Source of the DNA: Veillonella sp. R32
Lineage (GTDB): Bacteria > Bacillota > Negativicutes > Veillonellales > Veillonellaceae
Direction of reading: 5' to 3'
Assembly (NCBI RefSeq): GCF_010093125.1
Contig: NZ_NMZQ01000026.1
Coordinates: forward strand, 52,499-116,498
DNA length: 64,000 nt
Shown: piece by piece, positions 34,948 through 43,947 of the stretch
How positions within the stretch are numbered: the first letter of the stretch is position 1
Layout of the letters: each line of letters begins with the position of its first letter
Program-made: the position numbers and the translations under genes
The notes under the pieces: model-generated
Told to the model about the DNA's origin: nothing
Database searches by the model: none
Seen by the model: the letters and a program-made list of their open reading frames with translations, nothing else

Positions 34948-36744
34948 ATGGAAACAATGAAGGGATTGCACCGTACCCATGGTTGCGGTACTATCAGCGA
35001 AGAACAAGTAGGTAAGGAGGTTGTTCTTTGTGGTTGGGTAGAACGCCGTCGTGACCATGGCGGGTTAATCTTTATTGATTTGCGTGACCGCTCTGGGGTA
35101 GTCCAGATTGTAGCATCACCAGATCATAATTTAGAATCATTCCACAAAGCAGAAGATGTACGTAGTGAATATGTACTTTGCGTGCGTGGTAAAATTACTG
35201 AACGCGATGCAGACGCTATCAATCCAAATTTAGCAACTGGTCGTTATGAAATGTATTGCGAAGAGCTTCGTGTATTAAATGCATCCAAAACACCACCATT
35301 CTATATTCAAGATAATATTGATGTAGATGAAAACATTCGTTTAAAATACCGTTATTTGGACCTTCGCCGTCCTGAAATGCAACGCAATTTAATTTTGCGT
35401 CACCGTGTAACTAAAGCAATGCGTGACTTCCTCGATTCTCGTGATTTTCTTGAAATCGAAACCCCAATGCTTACTAAGAGCACACCAGAAGGGGCACGTG
35501 ACTATTTAGTACCGTCCCGTGTTAATGCAGGTACTTTCTATGCGTTGCCACAGTCTCCACAGATTTTTAAACAAATCTTGATGGTAGCTGGTTATGAAAA
35601 ATATTTCCAAATTGCTCGTTGCTTCCGTGATGAAGATTTGCGTGCAGACCGTCAACCTGAATTTACGCAGCTTGACTTAGAAATGAGCTTTATCGATCAG
35701 GAACAAATTTTAGCTACCTTAGAAGGCTTAATTAAACATGTCTTTAAAGTAGCTATGGATATTGATGTGCCAGTACCAATGCCTCGTATCACTTGGGACG
35801 AAGCTATGGATAAATATGGTTCTGATAAACCAGATTTACGCTTTGGCATGGAATTTACCGATGTTACTGATTTAGTACGAACTACTGAATTTAAAGTATT
35901 CCGTTCGGTTATCGACAATGGTGGCGTTGTAAAAGGGATTGTAGTACCTGGCGATGCAGGGATTCCACGTCGTGAATTGGATGATTTAGTAACTTATGTA
36001 AACCAATATGGGGCTAAAGGTCTTGCTTGGGCTTGCTTCAACGAAGATGGGACAATTAAATCCCAGATTATGAAGTTCTTAGGGGAAGATACAATTCGTG
36101 CGATTGGTGAAAAAATGGCCGCTAAACCAGGTGACTTGGTGCTTATGATTGCTGATAAACCAGCGGTTGTAGCGAAAGCCTTAGGCGAACTTCGCCTTGA
36201 AATGGGTCGCCGTATGAACCTTATTGATGAAGATAAATTAGCCTTTACTTGGGTAACCGACTTCCCTATGTTTGAGTATGATGAAGAAGAAAAACGCTAT
36301 GTAGCGATGCATCATCCATTCACATCGCCTCGTGAAGAAGATATGGATAAATTAGAGTCCAATCCAGCAGCTGTTAAAGCCATTGCCTATGACATGGTAT
36401 TAAATGGCGTTGAAATTGGTGGCGGTAGCCTTCGTATTTATCAATCTGACGTACAAGAAAAAGTATTTAAAGCAATTGGTCTTACGGAAGAAGAAAGCCG
36501 TAGCAAATTCGGTTTCATGTTGGATGCGTTCCAATTTGGGGCACCTCCGCATGGCGGTTGTGCTTTTGGCCTTGATCGTTTAGTAATGCTTATGGCGAAA
36601 CGTCAGTCTATCCGCGACGTAATTGCATTCCCTAAAACGCAGAGTGCTGCTGACCTTATGAGTCAAGCTCCATCTACGGTAGCTCCAAAACAACTTCGCG
36701 AATTGCATATTAAAACAAATACAGAAAAAGAAAAATTAGTATAA
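34948..36744 (+). CDS. aspS: Aspartyl-tRNA synthetase
   Basis: This is the bacterial-type class II enzyme of 598 residues: an N-terminal OB anticodon-binding domain (VVLCGWVERRRDHGGLIFIDLRD), the catalytic core with ARCFRDEDLRADRQPEF (motif 2), an inserted GAD domain, and motif 3 GGCAFGLDRLVM. The ATG at 34948 is preferred to that at 34939 because AAGGA (34935-34939) is 8 nt before it. Whether it also charges tRNA-Asn (non-discriminating) cannot be read here. A terminator and 6S RNA follow. Confidence 0.97.
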   Translation: METMKGLHRTHGCGTISEEQVGKEVVLCGWVERRRDHGGLIFIDLRDRSGVVQIVASPDHNLESFHKAEDVRSEYVLCVRGKITERDADAINPNLATGRYEMYCEELRVLNASKTPPFYIQDNIDVDENIRLKYRYLDLRRPEMQRNLILRHRVTKAMRDFLDSRDFLEIETPMLTKSTPEGARDYLVPSRVNAGTFYALPQSPQIFKQILMVAGYEKYFQIARCFRDEDLRADRQPEFTQLDLEMSFIDQEQILATLEGLIKHVFKVAMDIDVPVPMPRITWDEAMDKYGSDKPDLRFGMEFTDVTDLVRTTEFKVFRSVIDNGGVVKGIVVPGDAGIPRRELDDLVTYVNQYGAKGLAWACFNEDGTIKSQIMKFLGEDTIRAIGEKMAAKPGDLVLMIADKPAVVAKALGELRLEMGRRMNLIDEDKLAFTWVTDFPMFEYDEEEKRYVAMHHPFTSPREEDMDKLESNPAAVKAIAYDMVLNGVEIGGGSLRIYQSDVQEKVFKAIGLTEEESRSKFGFMLDAFQFGAPPHGGCAFGLDRLVMLMAKRQSIRDVIAFPKTQSAADLMSQAPSTVAPKQLRELHIKTNTEKEKLV

Positions 36745-36882
36745 TCTTAGTAGGCAGGTGTGACCCTTAAAGTAGTAATAAGGTCTTGGCCCTATAGGCT
36801 AGATTGCTAGGCTACACTTAGAAGTTAGACTTCTAGGCTAGTACTTTTAGGTCTACCAGCCTTTGATATATGCTAAATCTAT

Positions 36883-36926
36883 ATCAGTCGTTTGTTTCAA
36901 GACCTTGAAATAAACGACTGATTTTG
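36883..36926 (+). terminator. Terminator after aspS
   Basis: ATCAGTCGTTT (36883-36893) pairs with AAACGACTGAT (36912-36922). An inner TTTCAAG/CTTGAAA helix lies across a G/T mismatch, about 19 bp in all, followed by TTTTGTT. The 140 nt between aspS and this hairpin hold only several CTAGGCTA-like words. Confidence 0.85.
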
Positions 36927-36942
36927 TTAATATAGTAGTAAA

Positions 36943-37142
36943 GAAACACCCCTGCTGTGTGCGTGTGGTATCGCAGTTTTGAGCCAACATTATTACATCG
37001 GGAGCCTGGACTCTTGTAATGGCGCTATGCCTGCAAAGGACAGTAAGATTACAAGGAGGGCACCCACCTGCTATCGCAGGATCAAAACACGGTACATATA
37101 CGGCATGGTGGGGCTCTTATAAGCCGCCTTAGGGCGGTTTAT
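36943..37142 (+). ncRNA. ssrS: 6S RNA
   Basis: About 200 nt with 6S architecture. Distal ends are complementary, GTTTTGA (36976-36982) pairs with TCAAAAC (37082-37088), and a central bubble contains CATCGGGAGCC. A terminal helix CTTGTAAT/ATTACAAG (37013-37020 with 37048-37055) and a small 3' hairpin CCTGC-TATC-GCAGG (37067-37080) complete it. 6S RNA binds sigma-A RNA polymerase and represses promoters in slow growth. Its place between aspS and rarA matches the position of bsrA in Bacillus. A TATAGT at 36931 is a possible -10. The 3' end is set by the hairpin at 37121. The precise 5' end is an estimate. Confidence 0.78.
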
Positions 37143-37149
37143 TTTTTTT
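37121..37149 (+). terminator. Terminator of the 6S RNA
   Basis: AAGCCGCC (37121-37128) pairs with GGCGGTTT (37133-37140, one G-T pair), followed by a long T tract. Confidence 0.85.
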
Positions 37150-37311
37150 ATGCAAAATTAGAGTATAATAGAAGCAAAGACATATAGTTTATTGAGCTAT
37201 AGTGTATGGAGAGGTAGCTTACAGAATATAGCTTACCTAGAGTTAAAATATAACTAATATAGATGTAGTTGTTAAAAATATAGTTTGCTGGGATAGAAGG
37301 AGAGTTTGACC

Positions 37312-38640
37312 ATGGATAGTTTATTTGCTGAATATGAGCCGAAGCGCTTTGAACCACTCGCAGTCCGTCTTAGACCTACTTCATTAGATCATTTTTATGG
37401 ACAAGAAAAAGCCGTAGGGAAAGGTAGCTTTTTACGTGCCATGATTGAAAAAGATACAATTCCTTCTTTATTGTTTTATGGTCCTTCGGGGACGGGGAAG
37501 ACAACCTTAGCGGGGATTATTGCGGCTATGACACATAGTCAATTTGTCGTATTGAATGCTACGAATGCAGGGATTGGCGAGCTGAGAGCCATTATTGATA
37601 CGGCGCGTAAGACAATACAGAATTTACAACAGCGCACAATTTTATTTCTCGATGAAATTCATCGGTTCAACAAGAGTCAACAAGATGTGTTATTGCCTTG
37701 CGTAGAAGACGGTACGATTATCTTGATTGGTGCTACAACGGAAAATCCTTTTTTTGAAGTGAATCGCCCTTTATTATCACGGCTCCGTTTGATTACCTTA
37801 GAAACCTTGACTCCAGAGGCTGTTGTGAAGGTGTTGCAACGAGCCTTAACAGATGAAGAACATGGTTTAGGGAAACAACACATTATAGCGACTTCTGAAG
37901 TGTTACGAGAAGTAGGTCTTTTTGTCAATGGTGATGCCCGGATGGCACTTAATATATTGGAACAAGCTAGTGCTATGTTAGAACCAGGGGGGACACTTAC
38001 GTTAGATATATTGGAGCGTGTCGTAGGTCGGCGAATTTATAGTTATGACAAAAAAGGGGATAATCACTACGATACCATTTCAGCGTTTATTAAAAGTATG
38101 CGTGGCTCTGATCCACAAGCAGCCGTCTATTATTTAGCACGGATGATTGAAGCGGGGGAAGATCCTAATTTTATAGCGCGTCGTATTGTGATTTGTGCGG
38201 CTGAAGATGTGGGCTTAGCAGATCCACAAGCATTGGTAGTGGCTAATGCGGCCGCTCAAGCAGCCCATTTAGTAGGTTTTCCAGAAGCACAAATTATATT
38301 GTCAGAGGCCGTGTTGTATGTAGCCTTAGCGCCTAAGAGCAATAGTGCGTACATGGCGATTGCTGCAGCCACTAATGATGTACGGCACTACGAACATGGG
38401 GAAGTGCCAGCTCATTTGCGAGATGCTCATTATAGTGGAGCTGGTAAATTGGGCCATGGGGTGACTTATAAATATGCTCATGATTATCCTAATGATTATC
38501 CTAATGGTTATGTGAAGCAGCAGTATTTGCCAACAGCCTTAAAAGACCGTATATACTATGAAGGCATTGCGCGTGGTCGTGAGAAAGAATTATTAACACT
38601 TTGGAGCGAACGTACAGGCGGTAAAACTTCTAAAAAGTAG
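37312..38640 (+). CDS. rarA: Replication-associated recombination protein A (RarA/MgsA) AAA+ ATPase
   Basis: RarA acts at stalled replication forks and is related to clamp-loader ATPases. The 442 residues include a Walker A GPSGTGKTT at about 60-68, Walker B FLDEIHRFNKSQQD, the sensor ATTENP and a C-terminal tetramerisation domain. AAGGAGAG (37297-37304) supports the ATG at 37312. Near the end, two perfect 12 bp tandem copies (38482-38505) encode DYPNDYPN, where homologues usually have a single DYP-containing segment. TATAAT at 37164 suggests a separate promoter after 6S RNA. Confidence 0.95.
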   Translation: MDSLFAEYEPKRFEPLAVRLRPTSLDHFYGQEKAVGKGSFLRAMIEKDTIPSLLFYGPSGTGKTTLAGIIAAMTHSQFVVLNATNAGIGELRAIIDTARKTIQNLQQRTILFLDEIHRFNKSQQDVLLPCVEDGTIILIGATTENPFFEVNRPLLSRLRLITLETLTPEAVVKVLQRALTDEEHGLGKQHIIATSEVLREVGLFVNGDARMALNILEQASAMLEPGGTLTLDILERVVGRRIYSYDKKGDNHYDTISAFIKSMRGSDPQAAVYYLARMIEAGEDPNFIARRIVICAAEDVGLADPQALVVANAAAQAAHLVGFPEAQIILSEAVLYVALAPKSNSAYMAIAAATNDVRHYEHGEVPAHLRDAHYSGAGKLGHGVTYKYAHDYPNDYPNGYVKQQYLPTALKDRIYYEGIARGREKELLTLWSERTGGKTSKK

Positions 38641-38719
38641 TCGAAGTGTGGTATAATAAAATGCTAAGGTATTTATTTTAATAACATTTGATTGCAAGGT
38701 TGAGGTGTACACATAGATT

Positions 38720-41452
38720 ATGGCGGAACAAAAGGAACGAGCGAAGGCGGCGCCTCGTAAAACAACGACGAAGCGCAAGACTACAACCTCGTCACGAACA
38801 ACAAAAAAAGAGGCAACAGCTAATAAGGCTCCTAAAATTCGTAAAGAAGTACGAGGACTTTTTACGATGCTATTTGCTGTTGTTGCTTTTTTAGGTATGT
38901 TTAATATTACATCGGGCACCGTGGTCGATGTAATTGCTGGTATATTTAAATATGGTTTTGGTTTTGGTGGTCTTATTCCCTGTCTATATGTAGGGTATGT
39001 AGGATGGCGTATTTTATACGCTGATGAAGGCTTTAGTTTCAGTAAACGAGGCGTATTACTTAGCTTAGTTTACATGTTTGGAATTGCCCTAGTTACTTTA
39101 TTATTGGCTGATTCAGGGCAAGAGTTACTAACTACTAAAATTGCTACTCAAGGGGGCGTTGTAGGTGGCTTAATTGCTGTGTTATTACGAACCCTGCTAG
39201 GCAATGTAGGGGCTATTGTAGTAGCAGTTGTTGTTATTTTAGGGCTTCTATTATTGATTTATCAAATTTCGTTGCGCACGGGCTTACATAAAGCCAAAGA
39301 AAAAACAGATGCAGGCTTAGAAATTGCTCGCAATATTACCGAAGAAACGGTTCATCAAGCTAAAGAGCGCTATACGGAATGGAAAGAACAACAAGCAGAA
39401 AAACGCCGAGCGTATAATCAGGAAAAAGATGAACGCTTTACTAAAAGTGCAGCGGCTGAAGCTATTGCCAATGCAGCGCAAGTATCAGCGGAAGCTAAGG
39501 CGGAAGCAAGGGCTTTAATGGAGGCTGAATCGGCTGAGGTAAGTGAGCCTATTGAATCATCAGTAGATTCTAATCAAATTAAAGAAGTATTAGCTGCTAA
39601 AGGACATGACTATACCGCTAATTATGAGGAGGATGACGAGGAAGAGTTAGAAGCACCGCCATTTTTGCAAGGTCGTGTAGGTCGTACGGAAGATTTTACG
39701 ACTTCACATTTAGTTTCTTCAGCGTTTTCTGCTTCTTCAGAATACGTAACTAGTTCTGCCATGGCTACGGAAGCAAATACGATGGCTAGTACATCAGTAC
39801 CTGCGGCGGAAGCTACTCCAGATACGGCGACTTTGGCAGAAGAACTGGCTGTGGAAACTAGTCCGGCTGAAACGTCTTCCTATAGTGCAGCCAATACCTT
39901 GGCTGCGCCAGTAGCCTCGAATACGGCCAGTTTAGCACCTATGCAAGCGGTGCCAACTATGGAGGGAACTGAGGAAGATACGGCTGCCGTAGCGGTAACT
40001 GTAGGTGGTGCGCCTAAGCCACGACGCATTGAGTTGCCATATCGCTTCCCATCTTTAACTATGTTATCTAAGGGAACTGTGAATCCAGTGACGGGGCAGG
40101 AAGTAACGCATAATGTTACCATATTAGAGGAAACTCTAAAGAGTTTTGGCGTTACGGCTCATGTAGTTAATGCCACGCAAGGGCCAACGGTTACCCGTTA
40201 TGAATTAGAACCAGCGCCAGGGACGAAAGTAAGTCGCATTTTAAATCTATCTGACGATTTAAAAATGGCGTTGGCCGCCATTGATATTCGAATTGAAGCA
40301 CCAATTCCAGGTAAATCAGCCATAGGGATTGAAGTACCAAACAAAAATGTAACGGCCGTCCATTTACGGGATGTATTAGAAGCAGAAAAATTCCAAAAAG
40401 CTCGTGGCGGTATACCTGTAGGGCTTGGTAAAGATATTGCTGGGGAAGCAGTTATTACGGACCTAGCTAAAATGCCTCATTTATTGGTAGCTGGCTCCAC
40501 AGGTTCTGGTAAATCCGTCTGTGTCAATACTTTAATTTCTAGTATCTTATTTAGTCGCAAACCAAGTGAAGTACAGCTTATTTTAGTAGACCCTAAAATG
40601 GTGGAATTATCCGTGTATAATGGGATTCCTCATTTGAAGGTTCCTGTTGTAACCGATATGAAAAAAGCGGCGGCTGTATTGCGCTGGGCTGTTCGGGAAA
40701 TGGAAGCGCGTTACTTAGCAATGTCGGAAAATGGTGTGCGTAATATTAGCGGTTTTAATGAACGCTACCCGGATAAAGCAATGCCACTTATTTTGATTAT
40801 TATTGATGAGTTGGCTGACTTAATGATGACCGCTCCTGATGTGGAAGAAGCGATTAATCGTTTGGCCGCAAAAGCTCGTGCAGCGGGGATTCATATGGTA
40901 TTAGCTACGCAGCGCCCATCGGTTAATGTCATTACGGGGACGATTAAGGCCAATGTACCAAGCCGTATTTCCTTTGCGGTAGCAACACAGATTGATTCGC
41001 GTACCATTCTTGATATGGCAGGGGCAGAAAAACTCCTCGGTAAAGGGGATATGCTATTCAATCCAATTGGCGCTAATAAGCCAATTCGTATTCAAGGGGC
41101 CTTTATTTCGGATGAAGAAGTAGAAGAGTTAGTGGCGTTTGTTAAGCAACAAGGACGGCCAGACTATGATGAAACCATTGTAGAAGAAGTGGAACATGAA
41201 ACCGCTGAAGAAGCCGAGCAGGCTTCGGAAGAACAAGATGAACTATTGGAACGAGCTGTAGAGCTTGTTATTACGGTAGGTCAAGGGTCTACGTCGATGC
41301 TCCAACGCCGTTTTAGAATCGGCTATTCAAGAGCGGCCCGTTTAATTGATACGATGGAAGAAAAGCACATTATTGGGTCTGCTAACGGCAGTAAGCCAAG
41401 GGATGTATTGATGACCATGGAAGAGGCTAAAGCTAAGTATTTTTCAAAATAA
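38720..41452 (+). CDS. ftsK: DNA translocase FtsK/SpoIIIE
   Basis: FtsK pumps chromosomal DNA through the closing septum. The 910 residues comprise a basic Thr/Lys-rich N-terminus (1-45), four membrane helices (about 48-190), and a long Ala/Glu-rich linker with coiled-coil character (about 195-440). The motor domain has Walker A GSTGSGKS at 592-599 and Walker B LILIIIDELADLM. The C-terminal gamma winged helix reads chromosome polarity (TSMLQRRFRIGYSRAARLIDTME). GAGGTG at 38702-38707 is 12 nt upstream of the ATG, a rather long spacing. Confidence 0.95.
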   Translation: MAEQKERAKAAPRKTTTKRKTTTSSRTTKKEATANKAPKIRKEVRGLFTMLFAVVAFLGMFNITSGTVVDVIAGIFKYGFGFGGLIPCLYVGYVGWRILYADEGFSFSKRGVLLSLVYMFGIALVTLLLADSGQELLTTKIATQGGVVGGLIAVLLRTLLGNVGAIVVAVVVILGLLLLIYQISLRTGLHKAKEKTDAGLEIARNITEETVHQAKERYTEWKEQQAEKRRAYNQEKDERFTKSAAAEAIANAAQVSAEAKAEARALMEAESAEVSEPIESSVDSNQIKEVLAAKGHDYTANYEEDDEEELEAPPFLQGRVGRTEDFTTSHLVSSAFSASSEYVTSSAMATEANTMASTSVPAAEATPDTATLAEELAVETSPAETSSYSAANTLAAPVASNTASLAPMQAVPTMEGTEEDTAAVAVTVGGAPKPRRIELPYRFPSLTMLSKGTVNPVTGQEVTHNVTILEETLKSFGVTAHVVNATQGPTVTRYELEPAPGTKVSRILNLSDDLKMALAAIDIRIEAPIPGKSAIGIEVPNKNVTAVHLRDVLEAEKFQKARGGIPVGLGKDIAGEAVITDLAKMPHLLVAGSTGSGKSVCVNTLISSILFSRKPSEVQLILVDPKMVELSVYNGIPHLKVPVVTDMKKAAAVLRWAVREMEARYLAMSENGVRNISGFNERYPDKAMPLILIIIDELADLMMTAPDVEEAINRLAAKARAAGIHMVLATQRPSVNVITGTIKANVPSRISFAVATQIDSRTILDMAGAEKLLGKGDMLFNPIGANKPIRIQGAFISDEEVEELVAFVKQQGRPDYDETIVEEVEHETAEEAEQASEEQDELLERAVELVITVGQGSTSMLQRRFRIGYSRAARLIDTMEEKHIIGSANGSKPRDVLMTMEEAKAKYFSK

Positions 41453-41463
41453 GGAGGTAGACC

Positions 41464-41913
41464 TTGTCAACCATTGGGGAAGAGCTACGGCGCGAACGTA
41501 ATCGCCGTGGATTGACCATTAAAGATATTGAACAGGTGCTTCACATACGAGCCGCTTATTTAGAAGCTATTGAAGAGGATAATTATAAAATTATTCCTGG
41601 CGATGTATATGTGAAGGGCTTTATAGGCAATTATGCAGATTTGCTGGGCCTTGAACGGCATCGCATGGTTGACCGTTATAAAAGCCTTATTGGTGAACCG
41701 TTGGGAGTACCGTTAAGGCGCATGAAACCACGCAAATTAGCACCCCATGAAGAGGTGGAGCGTGAAGTAGATAAAGTAGTACCACGGTCAAAACGTTTAA
41801 GCTATACGTCTAGGCAACAACGCCGGCAAAAAACATTAGCTCAAGAACGGTTAGCTGTAGGGGTTATTTCAATTTGTATTATTGTATTTTTAGGTTGGTT
41901 ATTTTTTGTATAA
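41464..41913 (+). CDS. Short RodZ-like HTH membrane protein
   Basis: This is 149 residues: an N-terminal HTH_25 domain as in RodZ (IGEELRRERNRRGLTI, PGDVYVKGFIGNYADLLG, 1-75), a basic juxtamembrane stretch, and a single membrane helix at the extreme C-terminus (about 131-148). The periplasmic domain found in full RodZ is missing. In E. coli, RodZ couples MreB to the elongasome, so this may be the reduced partner of the MreB encoded at 10375. The start is TTG, with AAGGAGG at 41452-41458. It is directly behind ftsK, a conserved Firmicutes neighbour. Confidence 0.85.
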   Translation: MSTIGEELRRERNRRGLTIKDIEQVLHIRAAYLEAIEEDNYKIIPGDVYVKGFIGNYADLLGLERHRMVDRYKSLIGEPLGVPLRRMKPRKLAPHEEVEREVDKVVPRSKRLSYTSRQQRRQKTLAQERLAVGVISICIIVFLGWLFFV

Positions 41914-41952
41914 ATCTAAGTTGGTTATAGTTAAATCAAGGAGATATGTGTA

Positions 41953-43920
41953 GTGAGCGACTTTTTAATTACGGAACGGGCAGAGATGGAGGCACGAGGT
42001 TGGGCAGAGCTTGATTTTGTACTCGTAACGGGTGATGCCTATGTAGATCATCCGTCATTTGCTGGTAGTGTGATTGGCCGATTATTAGAGCACCATGGCT
42101 ATCGAGTGGGGCTCATTGCACAGCCTGATTGGAACGATGTAGAGGCTTTTAAAGTATTGGGGAAGCCCCGTTTGGCATCACTTGTGACGGCTGGCAATTT
42201 AGATTCTATGTTAAACAAATTCACGGCTGCTAAGAAATATCGCCACAATGATGATTATTCACCAGGTGGTGAAAGTGGTCATCGTCCTGATCGTGCCACT
42301 TTAGTATATGCGAATCGCATGCGTGAAGCATACCGTGATGTGCCAGTGGTGATTGGCGGGATTGAGGCGAGCCTGCGTCGCTTTGCTCATTATGACTACT
42401 GGTCTGATACGGTGCGCCGCTCTATTTTGACTGATAGTAAAGCGGATGTATTGATTTATGGTATGGGTGAGAAGCAGATTTTAGAAATTGCTAAGGCCCT
42501 AGATGAAGAACGATTAATAGAGGCTTTGCCAGACATTAAAGGTATTTGCTATATGGCCAAAGATATACCAGCAGGTAAGGTTGTAGAATGTCCAGCCTAT
42601 GAAACGGTTAAAAAAGATAAAGTACAGTTTGCTGAAGCGTTTCGCCAACAATACTTAGAGCAAGATCCCTTTATTGGTAAAACGGTGGTACAGCGCCACG
42701 GGGATCGCTATGTGGTGCAAAACAGTCCAGCCTTGCCATTAACACAAACGGAAATGGATGAAGTGTATAATTTACCGTTTTCGCGCCGTTGGCATCCTCG
42801 TTACGATGCTAAAGGTGGGGTGCCCGCTTTACGGGAAGTACAATTTAGCTTAGTTAGTCATCGCGGTTGTTTTGGTAGTTGTTCTTTCTGCGCCATTACG
42901 AGTCATCAAGGGCGTATTATTCAGAACCGGAGTCATGAATCTTTGATTGGGGAAGCTGAGCGGATGATTGCTATGCCTGATTTTAAAGGATATATTCATG
43001 ATGTAGGCGGACCTACCGCTAATTTCCGTCATCCAGCCTGTGCGAAACAAAGCACATTAGGTGCGTGCCCTGGTAAAAATTGTGCGGCCCCTCATGCTTG
43101 TGAGTGTTTAGATACGAGCCATGATGACTATTTAACTTTATTGCGCAAATTGCGCAAGCTAAAAGGCGTAAAGAAAGTATTTGTGCGTTCTGGTTTGCGA
43201 TATGATTATGTATTAGAAGATAATAATCGACAGTTTGTCAAAGAATTATGTGAACATCATGTAAGTGGCCAGTTAAAGGTGGCACCAGAGCATGTATCTG
43301 AACGGGTAACGGAGATTATGGGAAAGGCGGATAAAGCGACCTTTCTTAAATTTAAGGATTGGTTTGATACAGCAAATAAACAGTTGGGGAAAAAACAATT
43401 CTTAGTGCCTTATTTTATGAGTTCTCATCCTGGATGTACCTTGAATGATGCGATTGAATTGGCTGAATTTTTACGAGACCAAGGTATGACGCCAGAACAG
43501 GTGCAAGACTTTATTCCTACCCCAGGTAGCTTGTCTACCGCCATGTATTATACGGGCATTCATCCCCTGACTGGCGAAGCGGTGTATGTAGCTAAAAATG
43601 GCCGTGATAAAGCGATGCAGCGGGCGTTAATGCAATATAAGAATCCTGATAATTATAAATTGGTCCATGAAGCGCTGACTAAAGCGGGACGGACTGATTT
43701 GATTGGTTTTGGACCACAGTGTTTGATTCCACCAAGACCAATAAAAAGTATGGCTAAGGGGAAACCGAATACACAAGGCTCTGGTAAAGGCAGATATAAG
43801 AGTGAAACTCGAAGTACGATAGGGCGTTCGCGTGGTAAGGCAAAGACGAACGGCCGTGGCGAAATTAGTATAAGTAAAGGGACGAAACAGCGGAATTTTA
43901 CTAGAAAACAACGTCCTTAA
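41953..43920 (+). CDS. YgiQ family radical SAM protein
   Basis: This is 655 residues. An N-terminal domain of about 280 residues (DFVLVTGDAYVDHPSFAGSVIGRLLE) is followed by a radical SAM core with C306-x3-C310-x2-C313. Additional cysteines lie at about 365-390 (CAKQSTLGACPGKNCAAPHAC). The C-terminal 50 residues are Lys/Arg/Gly/Ser-rich and look like a nucleic-acid-binding tail. The reaction is unknown. It starts with GTG at 41953 behind AAGGAG. Confidence 0.9.
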   Translation: MSDFLITERAEMEARGWAELDFVLVTGDAYVDHPSFAGSVIGRLLEHHGYRVGLIAQPDWNDVEAFKVLGKPRLASLVTAGNLDSMLNKFTAAKKYRHNDDYSPGGESGHRPDRATLVYANRMREAYRDVPVVIGGIEASLRRFAHYDYWSDTVRRSILTDSKADVLIYGMGEKQILEIAKALDEERLIEALPDIKGICYMAKDIPAGKVVECPAYETVKKDKVQFAEAFRQQYLEQDPFIGKTVVQRHGDRYVVQNSPALPLTQTEMDEVYNLPFSRRWHPRYDAKGGVPALREVQFSLVSHRGCFGSCSFCAITSHQGRIIQNRSHESLIGEAERMIAMPDFKGYIHDVGGPTANFRHPACAKQSTLGACPGKNCAAPHACECLDTSHDDYLTLLRKLRKLKGVKKVFVRSGLRYDYVLEDNNRQFVKELCEHHVSGQLKVAPEHVSERVTEIMGKADKATFLKFKDWFDTANKQLGKKQFLVPYFMSSHPGCTLNDAIELAEFLRDQGMTPEQVQDFIPTPGSLSTAMYYTGIHPLTGEAVYVAKNGRDKAMQRALMQYKNPDNYKLVHEALTKAGRTDLIGFGPQCLIPPRPIKSMAKGKPNTQGSGKGRYKSETRSTIGRSRGKAKTNGRGEISISKGTKQRNFTRKQRP

Positions 43921-43947
43921 TGTGTCATAATGGAGGCAGGTAAACGG

